A DNA stretch of 64,000 bases from Pseudogymnoascus destructans (lineage: Eukaryota > Ascomycota > Leotiomycetes > Thelebolales > Thelebolaceae), in NCBI RefSeq assembly GCF_001641265.1, contig NW_020167527.1:1054001-1118000 (forward strand). Direction: 5' to 3'. Below are positions 52,211-63,157 of this stretch, one piece after another. Position 1 is the first letter of the stretch. Each line of letters opens with the position of its first letter. The notes under the pieces are model-generated. The model saw only the letters and a program-made list of their open reading frames with translations. It was not told where the DNA came from and made no database searches. Both the position numbers and the translations under genes were made by a program.

Positions 52211-52709
52211 ATAATTTGTCTATGACATAATTTGTCTATAGGGGTACTCTGACCTTGGACCTCCTTTTACTTCCTATAGGCTACGAACCTAGGAGATGGT
52301 TCTATGGGATTCTCTTACATCGACTATAGTTACCAAGCCTGGTTAGTCATGGAAAGTCTTGGAAAATGAGAGAACTACACTCCTTTAGCATAAATAGGAT
52401 TGCCCTTTCCTTAAGAAAGGGCAAGCAGACAATACAGTAAATCGACTATCACATACTTCCACATCTTTTCCAAGCTTCCAAGCATTGATCTTGTTACTCC
52501 TTGTTTCTGAAAAGTCAGTGAGGTGCTAACCTCTGACTTATCCCTGAGTTCTCAGACTCAACATTTGTACAACTTGTCTAAACCACTCCACTACATCATA
52601 CACTTGATTGCTGCATTGTGGAATAGTCTAAGCTACGACCCTTTGGCTCTTTTTCTAAGACAGTGTGTTAAATTAGTAAAATCATCCCTTCCTTGGGTGG
52701 CTAGATTCT
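52211..52709. repeat. Repeat A', right copy, in a non-autonomous LTR unit
   Basis: About 500 bases homologous to 44731-45268. It sits between the right LTR and a third, decayed LTR (52731-52942), so these three form a small LTR-A'-LTR unit with no coding region, like a TRIM. In element orientation, TGGTGGGTGCACCAGATG lies next to the third LTR (52710-52730), a good tRNA-type primer-binding site. Confidence 0.75.
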
Positions 52710-52730
52710 GACATCTGGTGCACCCACCAT

Positions 52731-52942
52731 TACAACACGTTACAGTATTGTAAAGAATACTATATTGAGTTGAGCACGAAGCTCCTATCTAAGGAAATAC
52801 TATCTACTTATATAGTGGCGTCGTGCCAAAGGGATATCCGTGGATAACATGGATAACATAATATCCATGATATCCAATGTTATCCATCACGTGAGGTTGC
52901 AGCCGTAAGCGCTAGCCATAGCACTAGCACTTAGCCATAACA
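52731..52942 (-). repeat. Third LTR remnant
   Basis: It matches the other LTRs through TTGAGTTGAGCACGAAGC to GTGGCGTCGTGCC. Then it has its own U3 module of GGATAAC and GTTATCC repeats, followed by TCACGTG, and ends GCCATAACA. The part equivalent to the first about 110 bp of the full LTRs is missing or decayed. Confidence 0.8.
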
Positions 52943-52974
52943 CTTTGAATATTTATGTTATAGTAAATCCTTGT

Positions 52975-53477
52975 CATATTTATCACTTCCATCTGCTTTT
53001 GCTGTAACAATGATTGTGTATGTGCTCCTCCATTTGCCCAAACTCCATCAGAAAAACATTGTCGCATAAGTCTACCAGGACTCCATCGTAGGGCTTTCTG
53101 TGCAAAGATGAGACGAAGGCGATGATGAAAGGGATCAGATGAGAAACCTTTTCTTTTTGAAGAGCTGCATTCAGCGCTTTCTGGCCTGCATTATTCAATC
53201 CAATTTCAGGGGCAAGAGTTGGAATAGCAATCCAACGTGCTCTTGACGGAGAGCTCTGTAACCATTTCTCTAACTCTGTGTGCTGTGGTGTTCAAATAAG
53301 AGGTTTACAGCCTGATTTCGAGTGTGTATTTGCTTTTGCATATCTGATTTGTCGCTCTGTAACGTGTAGAGTAGCTGCAATTTTCTTATATGATAATCCA
53401 AATTTTAATGCTGTTTGAATTGCAATTCTATCATCTTGAGTAGTTGCAGGAGCCTTAAAGCGAGGCGTAGTAGGCAT
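52975..53477 (-). pseudogene. Tc1/mariner-type transposase remnant
   Basis: On the minus strand an HTH region (KFGLSYKKIAATLHVTERQIRYAK) is followed, past a stop, by HTELEKWLQSSPSRARWIAIP and NNAGQKALNAALQKE. After a frameshift, KGFSSDPF, ALRWSPGRLMRQCFSDGVWANGGAHTQS is readable. The first catalytic block, usually FSDEVWA, has FSDGVWA. The sequence then ends against the LTR debris; the rest of the DDE domain is absent. There is at least one stop and one frameshift, so it is dead. Confidence 0.75.
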
Positions 53478-54532
53478 CTGTGGATTTAAAAGCTCATAAT
53501 ATCCATAGCTGATTCTATAGAACTAAATATTTTGAAGGTATTACAATACTATTTACATCTACATACATAATTACACTAAGACCCCCTTAATTTTGGCAGT
53601 ATTAAAAGTGGGAATAGTGGAACCTGACAATCATTCAGGGGGGGGGGATAGGAGTAATACAGCACCTACAATCAGAACACAGGCTTCTACAGGCTTCTAC
53701 CGTTCACCCTAGCACTTGTTTTATATCACTACGTAGGTAGTGTACGGTAATACGGCATATAAGAGCCCATTTACAGCTTTTTACAAAGGTTGAGCTATAT
53801 ACGGTCGCTGCCACCGAGCAGAATCGCTGTAGCCACGGTTGAGTTGGCAGAAGGGTGGGTGTAGTACTGTAACGCACCGCCTTGATCGTCTCCAGCGTAA
53901 GGTTTGGTAAGTCTTGCCACAATTGTCAGAATCCCCGCAATTCCTATCCCTACCGCACACGGCGTGGCAAGGGCTCGGTGCGGCCCACGCTCATACAGTA
54001 CAGCGACAAAAGTATTCGTACGGGTCTGTGCTTTTCACCACACAAAAAGACACTCGTTTACTGCAATTTGAGCACTTTTGTCGCCGCCGTACTGTAGGTA
54101 GGAACCTCGCAATGGAACCGATATAACCCTGGAAAAAGCTTAGGGCCCACAGCAGCTTGAAAACTTACAGACGGCCAATAAATAACACGGGCAATTTATG
54201 GCCCGTGTTATTTATTGGCCGTCTGTACTTTATGGATCTATCACTTGGCGGAGGTCGAGCCAAGCGGGGGCCAACCAACCGCTTCCAGGACTGCGGCATC
54301 TGGGTCCGCGCTGACATGGTTCATGGTTAGTACTTACGGGGACTGAAATGGCACAGCCGCGAATGTGCTGGCAGAGTACGTGTCATTCATTGTGTGAGTT
54401 GGGACGGAGTAAGCTGTGCCTCTCAAATAAATAATACTAGAGGCTGGTCGTTGTACGCAATTTTGCTTTTGAGCTTCAAGCCCAGTCATTCATTTTGCTG
54501 TTCTTATCAGGGCTTTTATTTTTTTATGCAAG
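53478..54532. other. Intergenic with a large palindrome
   Basis: About 1 kb between the transposase remnant and the GMC gene. It holds a run of ten guanines near 53640 and the 27-bp perfect inverted repeat listed below. No gene supported. Confidence 0.55.
54166..54227. repeat. 27-bp perfect inverted repeat (hairpin) with 8-base loop
   Basis: The arms 54166-54192 and 54201-54227 are exact reverse complements (outer end TACAGACGGCC, inner end ACACGGGC), separated by AATTTATG. Nothing else in the window matches it. It lies about 300 bases upstream of the GMC oxidoreductase start. Confidence 0.92.
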
Positions 54533-56610
54533 ATGCTCTCGTTATTGCCTTTGAGCGTGTTTCTGTCTTTTACAAGCACTGTACTCGCAGCGTATGTTAT
54601 ACCTCAAATCTTACACTCAAAAAAGAAGCAGGAACTAACTGCCCCAGTGCCGTCCATAGCCACCCTCATCAAGGGCATTCTAAACGCCAGGTAGAGTCAA
54701 ACACAACATGGCTGGAAAATTATGAATACGTTGTCGTTGGATCGGGACCCGGCGGCGGTCCGGTTGCTGCCAACTTAGCCATTGCAGGCTTTAAAGTTCT
54801 CTTGATAGATGCTGGAGACGACCAAGGCGGTGCGTTACAGTACCAAATTCCTGCTCTCCAGCTGCAGTCAACGGAATACGAACCGATGCGATGGGATTAT
54901 TTTGTCAACCATTATTCCGATGAGGCACGACAACAGAAGGATTCGAAAATGGTGTACCAAACGACTTCTGGCGAGCAGTATGTTGGGCTGCACCCCCCAA
55001 CCGGCTCAACCCCTCTGGGAATTCTGTACCCAAGAGCTGGAACACTTGGTGGTTGCTCAGCTCACAATGCTTTGATCACGATCTATCCACATGACAGTGA
55101 CTGGACAAATATTGCGGCCATTACAGGAGATGATTCCTGGAGACCAAACAAGATGAGAAAGTATTTCATGAAGCTAGAGAGGAATCGCTACCTTCCCAGC
55201 AGCATCATTGGCCATGGCTTTGATGGGTGGCTTGGGACAGCTCTTACAGACCTGTCGCTTGTGATTGAAGACCCAAAGCTCCTCTCACTCATCATTGCTG
55301 CGGGCACTGCAATGGGCAAGGGCCTACTTGGACTTTTGGTCAACACTGTTGTCGGTCTTTCTGAAGTTTTGCTTCGCGACCTCAATGCCCCAGGACAGTC
55401 TAGCAAGGTCGGACTCTACCAGGTACCCCTCGCTATGGCTGACTCGAAACGAAATGGACCTCGCAACTTCGTTCTAGACACAGCCAATGCTGTCAACAAG
55501 GACGGTTCTCGGAAGTACAATCTCGATATCAAGCTCACGACTCTCGTCACCAAGGTTCGCTTCTCCCAAGACGGACCAACCCCCAAAGCTGTTGGCGTAG
55601 ATTTCCTCGATGGTCAAAGCCTCTACAGAGCCGATCCCCGATCTGGTTCTGCTACAGTTACTGGCTCTGGAAGCGTGAATGCCACACGCGAGGTTATTCT
55701 GGCAGCTGGAGCTTTCAACACCCCTCAGCTCCTCAAACTCAGTGGTGTCGGCCCAGCCACCGAGCTCGAATCTTTCAACATCCCGGTCATTGTCGACCTT
55801 CCCGGTGTTGGCACCAACCTACAAGATCGCTACGAGAACACCGTCATCGGCGACAGCCCTACTGATTTTTTCATCACAAAGAAATGCACCTTCTTGGAGA
55901 CTATGCCAGATCCTTGCCTAACAAGGTGGACCAACGGCATTGGCCCAATCACTAAGGGAACCTACGGCACCAATGGTGTTGCCATCGCCGTCGTCAAGAA
56001 GTCGTCCGTCGCTGAGAACGAACCTGATCTCCTCATCTCTGGCGCACCGGCCAAGTTCAAGGGCTACTTCCCTGGATACTCGAATGACTCCCTCCACGAC
56101 GCTCATCACTGGGCTTGGATTGTGCTCAAGGCGCACAGCAGGAACAACGCCGGCGCCGTCACTCTCCGTTCTACCGACCCGCGCGACATGCCCAACATCA
56201 ACTTTAACTCCTTCGACACGGGTGTGACCGCCAACGACGCAGCTGACAAGGATCTCCAGGCCGTCTACGAAGCGATGGAGTTCTCGCGCAAGATCTTCAA
56301 GGATCTGATTCCCCTCGACGGTGGTTTCACGGAGGTCTGGCCAGGCCCAAATGTCACCACGGAGGCAGAGATGAAGGAATTCATCAAGGAGGAGGCATGG
56401 GGACATCACGCTAGCTGCACTTGCCCTATTGGAGCTGATGATGACCCAATGGCGGTACTGGACTCGAATTTCAAGGTCAGAGGCGTCGAGGGGCTGAGGG
56501 TCGTTGATGCTAGCGTCTTCCCCAAGATCCCAGGGTTTTACATCACCGCACCAATCTATATGGTGAGCGAGAAAGCGAGCGAGGTTATCATCCAGGCTAC
56601 ATCGGCATGA
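54533..56610 (+). CDS. Secreted GMC-family oxidoreductase
   Basis: Exons 54533-54591 and 54660-56610 encode 669 residues. Exon 1 is a signal peptide (MLSLLPLSVFLSFTSTVLAA). After the 68-nt intron comes HPHQGHSKRQ, with a KR that could be a Kex2 site. The FAD-binding start is YEYVVVGSGPGGGPVAANLAIAG. Further blocks are YPRAGTLGGCSAHNALI, AAGAFNTPQLLKLSGVGP, and the C-terminal GHHASCTCPIGADDDPMAVLDS with VVDASVFPKIPGFYITAPIYMVSEKA. The His of WGHH is the likely catalytic base. GMC enzymes oxidise alcohols, sugars or aryl alcohols and often make H2O2; the substrate is unknown. A continuous frame runs back to 54394, but that start gives no signal peptide. Confidence 0.88.
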
Positions 56611-56891
56611 GGAGATGTATTATTGGTCGGGGTGTGATGTTGTCACTTAGCGCCTTTGAGTGGGCTTCTGTATTATACTATGCATTTCACAGAGACATAT
56701 TTACACTCCGTCATTATCATATGGGGTACTGATTTCGCTGAAAATTGCTTGTCCCTTCTTTCGTTACATAATTTTATACCTACCATTACGCGATTACTGT
56801 GACTGTGCCGTTGAATTTAATTCCGCCTTTAATTTCCTTCTTGGAAGCATTTCCTCGACCAGGTCATCTTCTAATTTGTGGAAAGCAGCGC
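56611..56891. other. Intergenic between convergent genes
   Basis: About 280 bases with no supported feature. Confidence 0.45.
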
Positions 56892-57620
56892 TAGCATAAT
56901 CGGGAAGAGGTCCATCCTGTGAGCTTCTTGCCCAGCCGACATAAAGGATCATTATCCCGAGTCAGCTTTGAGTTCTCCATAACCCTCTTTCGGATGTGAG
57001 ACGAAATGTTGGGTACCATTTGACAGTTTTCTCTGTTGTGACTCGTAGATGAGCGCATTTGCTTGCACAAGCGCAATCTGTGATGAATATCGCGGTACAA
57101 TTTTTTCATGTGCTCTTACAGTAGCAGGTAGAATGACACATGTCGACCGGCACAAAAGTATGTATCTTGCAGGCCCAGCTCATACGAGGGCGGGTAGAAT
57201 CCAGCCACCTCCCAATCTATGATATCGGCCAACTTGTAGTTGAATTTACCATCTGCTGAGGGGCGTGGTTGAAGTATTAGGTTGCGTGGTGTGAGATCGT
57301 TGTGGCAAAGCACGGATTCTCCTGCCAATTTGTTAATGTCGGAATTGTTAATGACCATCGACCCCATGTCTTCAAAACTAGACTGGATCCTGACATCTTG
57401 TGAATCATTGACGGGGTCCATAGTACAGAATGATGATATTTCCATGATAGAGTATAACAATTCATGTCCGTCGCTTAAAACTCCTGTATGAGGTCCACCA
57501 AAGACGCTAGCCGTTTCCAAAAAAGCTGAAGCTCCTCGCCATCTTCACGAAGCATCTTGTAGAACTTCCTGGGCCTTATTGTCACTTAGCCTAACAGAGT
57601 GTAGCTTTTGGAGCGTGACG
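56892..57620 (-). pseudogene. APH/kinase-like gene fragment
   Basis: The minus strand carries LCHNDLTPRNLILQ and IIDWEVAGFYPPSYELGLQDTYF, the catalytic HxD and DWE blocks of aminoglycoside-phosphotransferase-like fungal kinases. Later, in another frame, ANALIYESQQRKLSNGT follows. The upstream nucleotide-binding part is not visible and the open segment has no ATG start. Either introns have been missed or, more likely, the gene is truncated and frameshifted. These APH-like families are common in fungi and most have no known substrate. Confidence 0.55.
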
Positions 57621-57799
57621 CTTCACTCATCTCACTCCCACCTACTCTGCGCTGTGCCGCCACTTGATTTGACCAGACAAGAATCCATGTCCACCTAGGC
57701 AGTAGCCGCCCATGTATGCTGGTTTAATCTGCTTATCAGGAACCATACCCTCCTGAAGTACATCTGACTGTTGATTCTGTTTTAACTTTAACAGTACGC

Positions 57800-58690
57800 A
57801 TCGCACGCCAATATTTTCCAGCCAGCCTTTCGAAGCATTCTGATGTAGAAGGGTTTGTCTCGGGATTCCACAAGGGAGAGCCATGCAAGGTTATAGAACG
57901 ATTCTAAGGCGCTTTCAATCATTGCTTTAGGCTCCACTTCAATCTAAGTCATGATGTTGACTGGCTGCTTCGCTTCCCAATACCAGGCGATGTTATGTAT
58001 CGAGCGGAGAAGATTGACCAGGAAGTGGCTGTCATGGAATTCGTCAGAGAAAAGACTAGTATTCCGATTCCAAGAGTTATAGCTCCGGCAGAGCAGAGAT
58101 CATTCCGAACCTTACACAACCACTGAAGCATATACCGTTGTCTGCAAACTATGAAAACGCTTACGAAACAAATCGTGGGCTCCGTGGACCGTCAGGGTCC
58201 ATTCAAGCTATTTCTCGATGATATACGGTTTGGAAACATACTTGTGGACTCCAAAACCTTCGTGATCAAGGCGCTTATAGATTGGGAATTCTGTTACACT
58301 GCGCCACGGGAATTCCTCAGCGCCCCTCCTCCTTGGTTGATACCGAATCCAGACCCCTGGGACTGGTCGTCCGAAGAGAGAGATGTCTTTAGAATCCAGT
58401 TTTTAAGCTTCATAAAGGTGCTGCAGGACGAAGATTGGGCAAAGACCATGGCTTTTCTATTCAGATGCGAAATCAACATGAGAATGGTACCTTTTGGTAT
58501 CTCCAAGCTATGCGAGAGCCATTATGCTGCTTAGAGTTGATGCAGGAGCCATTATGCTGCTTAGAGTTGATGCAAAGCTGGTCTGCTGAGGTCGATCAAC
58601 CATTGGAGACACCACTGGATATAACAGAATTCGTTGGGAAGAGGTTTCGGACGCAGGTGGCTCCCAAAACTAGCGGTATATTTTTGTGAC
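57800..58690 (+). pseudogene. APH/phosphotransferase-like pseudogene
   Basis: Pieces of one APH-like protein can be followed on the plus strand. They are an N-lobe part (CKVIERF-stop-GAFNHCFRLHFNLSHDVDWLLRFP, VMYRAEKIDQEVAVMEFVRE, SIPIPRV), then a gap with a stop, then FKLFLDDIRFGNILVDSK and ALIDWEFCYTAPREFLSAPPPWL. The C-terminal helices continue after a frameshift (MRNQHENGTFWYLQAM). Two stops, one frameshift and a missing hinge region mark it as dead. The ORF 58151-58534 is its longest open piece. It is divergent from the fragment at 56892-57620. Confidence 0.65.
58512..58574 (+). repeat. Tandem duplication of about 30 bp in the APH pseudogene
   Basis: GAGCCATTATGCTGCTTAGA plus the following bases of a 30-bp unit occurs twice in a row near the 3' end of the pseudogene. 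Confidence 0.8.
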
Positions 58691-59078
58691 GTGGGAGGTA
58701 TCGTTGTAGATTACAAATACAGATATGGAGGAATCAGAACTTGGCTTGTGGAAGGAGCCATTCAATGCCAAGGCTTACACTTCATCGTATCAGAGGGAGC
58801 AAATTGACAAGAATCTTATAATTTCACGTGACATTGGTGCTTATCGCCGCCACCCAGCCCGATCGCGGAATGATGACCGAGCAACGCGATTAATAAATTT
58901 GGGAAGGGAAATAGAGAATCCAACCCCACAGCTCCCACTTCCTCAACTCTGCAACTCTTTACTCCAACAACTAGTGGTTTTGCGCATACTCAGCTCTGCA
59001 AATTCATAATTGCCACATTTTTGAATAAGGAATAGGGATCCAGAGACTGATTTTTGGCGGTTGCCACTCTCCGTCTCG
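58691..59078. other. Intergenic
   Basis: About 390 bases upstream of Dre2. No coding signal. Confidence 0.45.
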
Positions 59079-60170
59079 ATGGCGCCTTCATTCGTTACCA
59101 TCGATAACACCCCAGACTTCGATTTCACGCCTCAACCACAGCCCACCAAGAAGGCAGTCGGCTCCACTACCCGCACGCTCCTCATAGCGCCTCCTTCCAT
59201 TGCCAGCCATGAGGAAAAGCTCCACGGCGTTCTCGCTGTCCACGACCGCTCCGTCACCGACCTCCAAATGCTCGACCGCATCTCCGCGGGCCTCGCTAGA
59301 CTGCCCCTCGCAACATACGACCTGATCATTATCCTCACCGACGTCGACGGAACGCGCAGCGAGTCCGGAAAGTTGCTGAGCCGGGATGTATACAGCAGCC
59401 TTGTGCAATCGCTTAAGGCGGGCGGAAAACTGCAGTCCCAGGACGGCACATTCGGACAGTCCACGACCAGTGGCGAATATACTGAAGCTATTCTTGCTGG
59501 GTTGGTGGCCAATAGCGCTGGGGGGATGATGAAGCCGGATTACAGCGCTAGCGAAGCAGTACCGCTACGCTTCGGACGGAACAAGAAGAAGGACGCTGTG
59601 TCGGATGCAGGCCCTCCAGCGACGATAGTAACACTGAAGCGGAAGAGTGTGGAAATTACTCCTAGCCAAGCCAAACCAAATGGTGTGGGGTTCGTGGACT
59701 TCAGCGACGATTTTGGAGAGGAGATCACAGGCGAGGATGAGGACGACGATGATCTAATTGACGAGGACACCCTGCTGACAGAGGAAGACCTGAACAGCAT
59801 GGTTGTTATCCGTATGTCTCCCACCCCTTTGCTTCCTACTGCAGATTACTAACATCTTATAGCACCGGAGTGCGTCCCACGAGTCGGCAAGCGCCGTCGC
59901 GCATGCAAGGACTGCTCATGCGGCCTAGCAGAGAAGCTCTTAGCTGAAGACGCGGCGAGGCGCACTTCTGCCGACGATAAGCTCAAGGCGCTCAAGCTCG
60001 ATTCCTCGGACCTGGCGGAGTTTGACTTCACCGTTCAAGGCACGGTTGGGTCGTGTGGAAGCTGCAGTCTTGGAGATGCCTTCCGGTGTGACGGCTGCCC
60101 GTACATTGGAATGCCAGCCTTCAAGCCTGGAGACGAGGTCAGGTTGCTTAATAATGATGTCCAGTTGTAA
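59079..60170 (+). CDS. dre2: Fe-S cluster assembly protein Dre2 (anamorsin/CIAPIN1)
   Basis: Exons 59079-59811 and 59863-60170 encode 346 residues. An N-terminal methyltransferase-like domain (TLLIAPPSIASHEE, LDRISAGLARLPLATYDLII) is followed by an acidic linker (GEDEDDDDLIDEDTLLTEEDL). The CIAPIN1 domain has two cysteine motifs, CVPRVGKRRRACKDCSC and CGSCSLGDAFRCDGCPYIG, which bind a [2Fe-2S] and, in some reports, a [4Fe-4S] cluster. With Tah18, Dre2 passes electrons into the cytosolic Fe-S assembly pathway. The start gives MAPSFVTIDNTPDFD, as in other filamentous ascomycetes. The 51-nt intron splits a Pro codon. Confidence 0.95.
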
Positions 60171-60639
60171 ACGCTGGCGATGCGAGGCGCTTGGAGTTTG
60201 AGGCTATATGCCCACGGTTGGTATGGAAGCCTGGTTGGCTGGTTCCTGGGTAGATGGGTGGCTGCTTTTTATAGCTTGGTTTTACATTGAAGTTATATGA
60301 TCGAGCAAGCACGTTGCAGCAAATCGCTTATCGAAGACTCCATAGAATTAAGAGCGTTATTGACCAATATCTCTACCATGTCAGTAGCCCTATGTAGTGA
60401 CACTGAGTAGGCCAATAGTAATAGCCCTCCCACGCTGCCTGTTGGTTTATAGACTAGTATACACCTTCACTGCTCTTGGGCCGTCAATCTCATTCTAGGA
60501 AAAGGGGGTGGCGTGAAATATTCAAATTCAGCGCCTTCTATACATCTATATGACTTGGCCAAACAAAATGGTATCCAGGAACGCCAAGCAATGCATCCTA
60601 CATGCGCTAGCTGCCCATATAAACTCATCCCCACAATAT
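60171..60639. other. Intergenic between convergent genes
   Basis: About 470 bases shared by the 3' ends of Dre2 and the Scy1-like gene. No supported feature. Confidence 0.5.
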
Positions 60640-63157
60640 CTACCACCGATCACCCCATCCATCATCATCACCCGCCTCTTCCGGCTTCGTATCAATAACC
60701 TTCTTCACCACAGGCTTCGCCGGCGCTGCCGCGCTCACCTTCCTCGACCCAGCGCCCAACACATTAGGCCTCGCGCCTGCACTCCCCGGCTTCGCAAGCC
60801 CCTTCGGCAATGGCTTCGAGCCAGTCTTCTTACCCGCCTGCGCCGCTAGCCAGCCCGCAAAGTCTGGCTCACCGTCATCCTCGAATGGTTTTGCTGAAAC
60901 TGTAGGCTTAGCAGGAGCCTTGGGTTGCTCATCCACAGCGTCCTTGAACGCCATCTCATCGTCATCCATGTCGCCCCAGGCCTCGAAGTCGTCCTCACTC
61001 GCGTCGCCCGCATCTTGGAAGTAATCTGCGGCGTTGGAGGCGGAGGCGAAGGACGTGTAGGTGCGGGTTGAGGTTGGTGGAGGGGATGTGATGGCTTGGC
61101 GGTGGAGGGCGGATGCTGAGGCCGAGGCACGAACGGGAACGCTTACTGCTCTCGTCTCTAGTGTTGGAGGGGGGAGGGCGAGGGTACTGGCGGAGGAAGA
61201 AGATGGCTCGATGTCGCCCGCTGCTGTGGAGATTTTATTCGTGAATGAGGAAATTGCCCAGCCGGTCCATGACGCAGCTTCGCTGGGTTGGGGTGTGCCC
61301 ATGCGAGGGGTAGTGGAGTTGGAGTTCGAGCGGCCGGCGTCCGAAGCTGGCGGTGGGAGGACGGTGTCTTGCATCTGACTCGCTGCCTTGCGGACTTGTC
61401 TGAGGTAAGTATCTACACTCTTGTTCGCCTGGTCTCGCACCAATTTCTCTTTATCTAGTAATAGCGGGCACACAGCGGGTAAAATCTTTCCCGCTATATC
61501 TTCATCGGTGAAACAATCGGCAGTGGCCGTTAGTGCTTGTAAAGCGGCGTTTCGGGCATGCACGAATGGATCCCGTAGCGACCGCGTGAAAGCTGCGATG
61601 AGAACTTTTGAGCGAGTCGACACACCGAGGGAGCGGGCAATCTTCCCGAGACAGATTGTTGTGTTGGTGCGGATACCAGGTTGCTCATCGTTGGAGGTAC
61701 GAGCGAGCTGCTTGAGGAGATCTGAGTTAATCGTACGGTCAGATAACTTAGTTATTATAGTGAGAACAGCTTTGACGGTTTGCTCGCGAATAAGGGGGGC
61801 GACATCGGTGAAACCAGTAACCTATCTCGATTAGTACAATGGTCATTCAAATTCTCATGAAGCCATACCATCTGCGGGTAGATTTTGTCGTTAACAATTT
61901 TTTGAGGTAGGCGGTCGATCATAACAGGTAGATTGTCCAAAAGGCAGACTCGAATAGCCCGATCGGGACTCTGGAAAAGCCGCACTACGGCTGGAGTTAC
62001 TTTGGCGTCGAAATCCCCATCTGTTAGCTTCTGGGCGATTTTCATGACGACGCTGAAGACCTTCGGGCCACCTCCACCAAATTCCACTGATTTTAACAGC
62101 TCGGGGAGGATTTTCATCTTGAAGTATTCTTCCGGGAAATCATCTGACAGTTGGTCTAAATCGCTGTTGGAAAGTCAGTGAGGGACTCAGATATTGGAGA
62201 GCTGGGAAAAAGTACCTCAAAAACACTTCTCTCTCATTCTCGGATTTCATTCCAATGCTGTCAACTCCCTCAGTCAGTTTGATCAGAGGGGTATCCAAAA
62301 ATCCTCCATCCCTTCGACCTTGATCTAAGAAATGCGCGACACTAGATCTAGACTTTGGGTTTGCATTTACGAGTCGTTTGTAGCTCGGTTGCATGTTCGA
62401 AGGGATGCCCTTCGTTTGGCCGACCTGGTCGGAGCCAAGGAAATCACCCTTGAAGGTTTCAATTAACAGTATACCGAAGTTGTATGCGTCGAGGGCCGTT
62501 GCTGGATTCTTTTTAATGGTTTCCCAGCCTGATTTGGCCAGCTCAGGAGGCATGTACCGGGCCGATTCGGGCACAAGGCTTCCATATCTGTATATTACTG
62601 CTTCGTCATCTTTTAGACTGCTCAGCACCTCAAAACCACCCAGTTTCCATTCTCCACTCTCGCTGGTATATACGGACGCGGCTTTGAGGCTCCCATGTAT
62701 CGAGGAGGCATCGTCGTTGATGAACTTGACGGTTTGCGCTATACTAAAAAGTCCCCATTTTATAGTCTCCTCACTCATGCTCTTCCGCTTTATGTGCCAT
62801 CGCAATGGTATCAAGCGCTCCGTGGCAACGTATATGTATGATTCGGTCTCAACTGTGTCAAGCACTTTTATGACGCCTGGGTGTCGAAGTGTCCGCAGTT
62901 TCTTGACGGCATTTCTTGCCAGAGGCAGTAGTGATTTGTTTGCGGGCACATCAAAAGAAAATATGCTGCAGTTCGAGCCCTCTTCCTGAAATTGTGGTCA
63001 GTATATAACTCTCAAAGACCTGGAGCTGACTTACTCTTCGTGTACCGTTATATAGTGTCCATATCGAGTCGTCGACGTCTACACGATCTCCAAAGCTGTA
63101 TGGAAAAGGAGGCCCCCCAGAAATCGCCGAGGCGACAGCGGATTTTAAGAAATCCAT
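60640..63157 (-). CDS. cex1: Scy1/Cex1-type pseudokinase (SCYL1 family)
   Basis: Exons 63157-63035, 62985-62216, 62163-61869 and 61821-60640 encode 789 residues. An N-terminal kinase-like domain (VKKLRTLRHPGVIKVLDTVETESYIYVATERLIPL) lacks the canonical HRD catalytic loop and has no DFG; SIHGSLKAASVYT and WKLGGFEVLSS stand in their place, so it is a pseudokinase. HEAT repeats follow (KVFSVVMKIAQKLTD, AIRVCLLDNLPVMIDRLPQ, RSLRDPFVHARNAALQALTATAD). The C-terminus is acidic and Trp-rich (DDDGWGDRW), the COPI-binding type of tail. Yeast Cex1 and animal SCYL1 take part in tRNA export and Golgi traffic. Identity is strong; choice of symbol among Scy1-like paralogues is less so. Confidence 0.9.

Noticed and set aside
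54394..54591. Longer N-terminus for the GMC oxidoreductase
   Set aside because: The frame is open but gives no signal peptide. The start at 54533 with a 68-nt intron yields a signal peptide and a clean junction.
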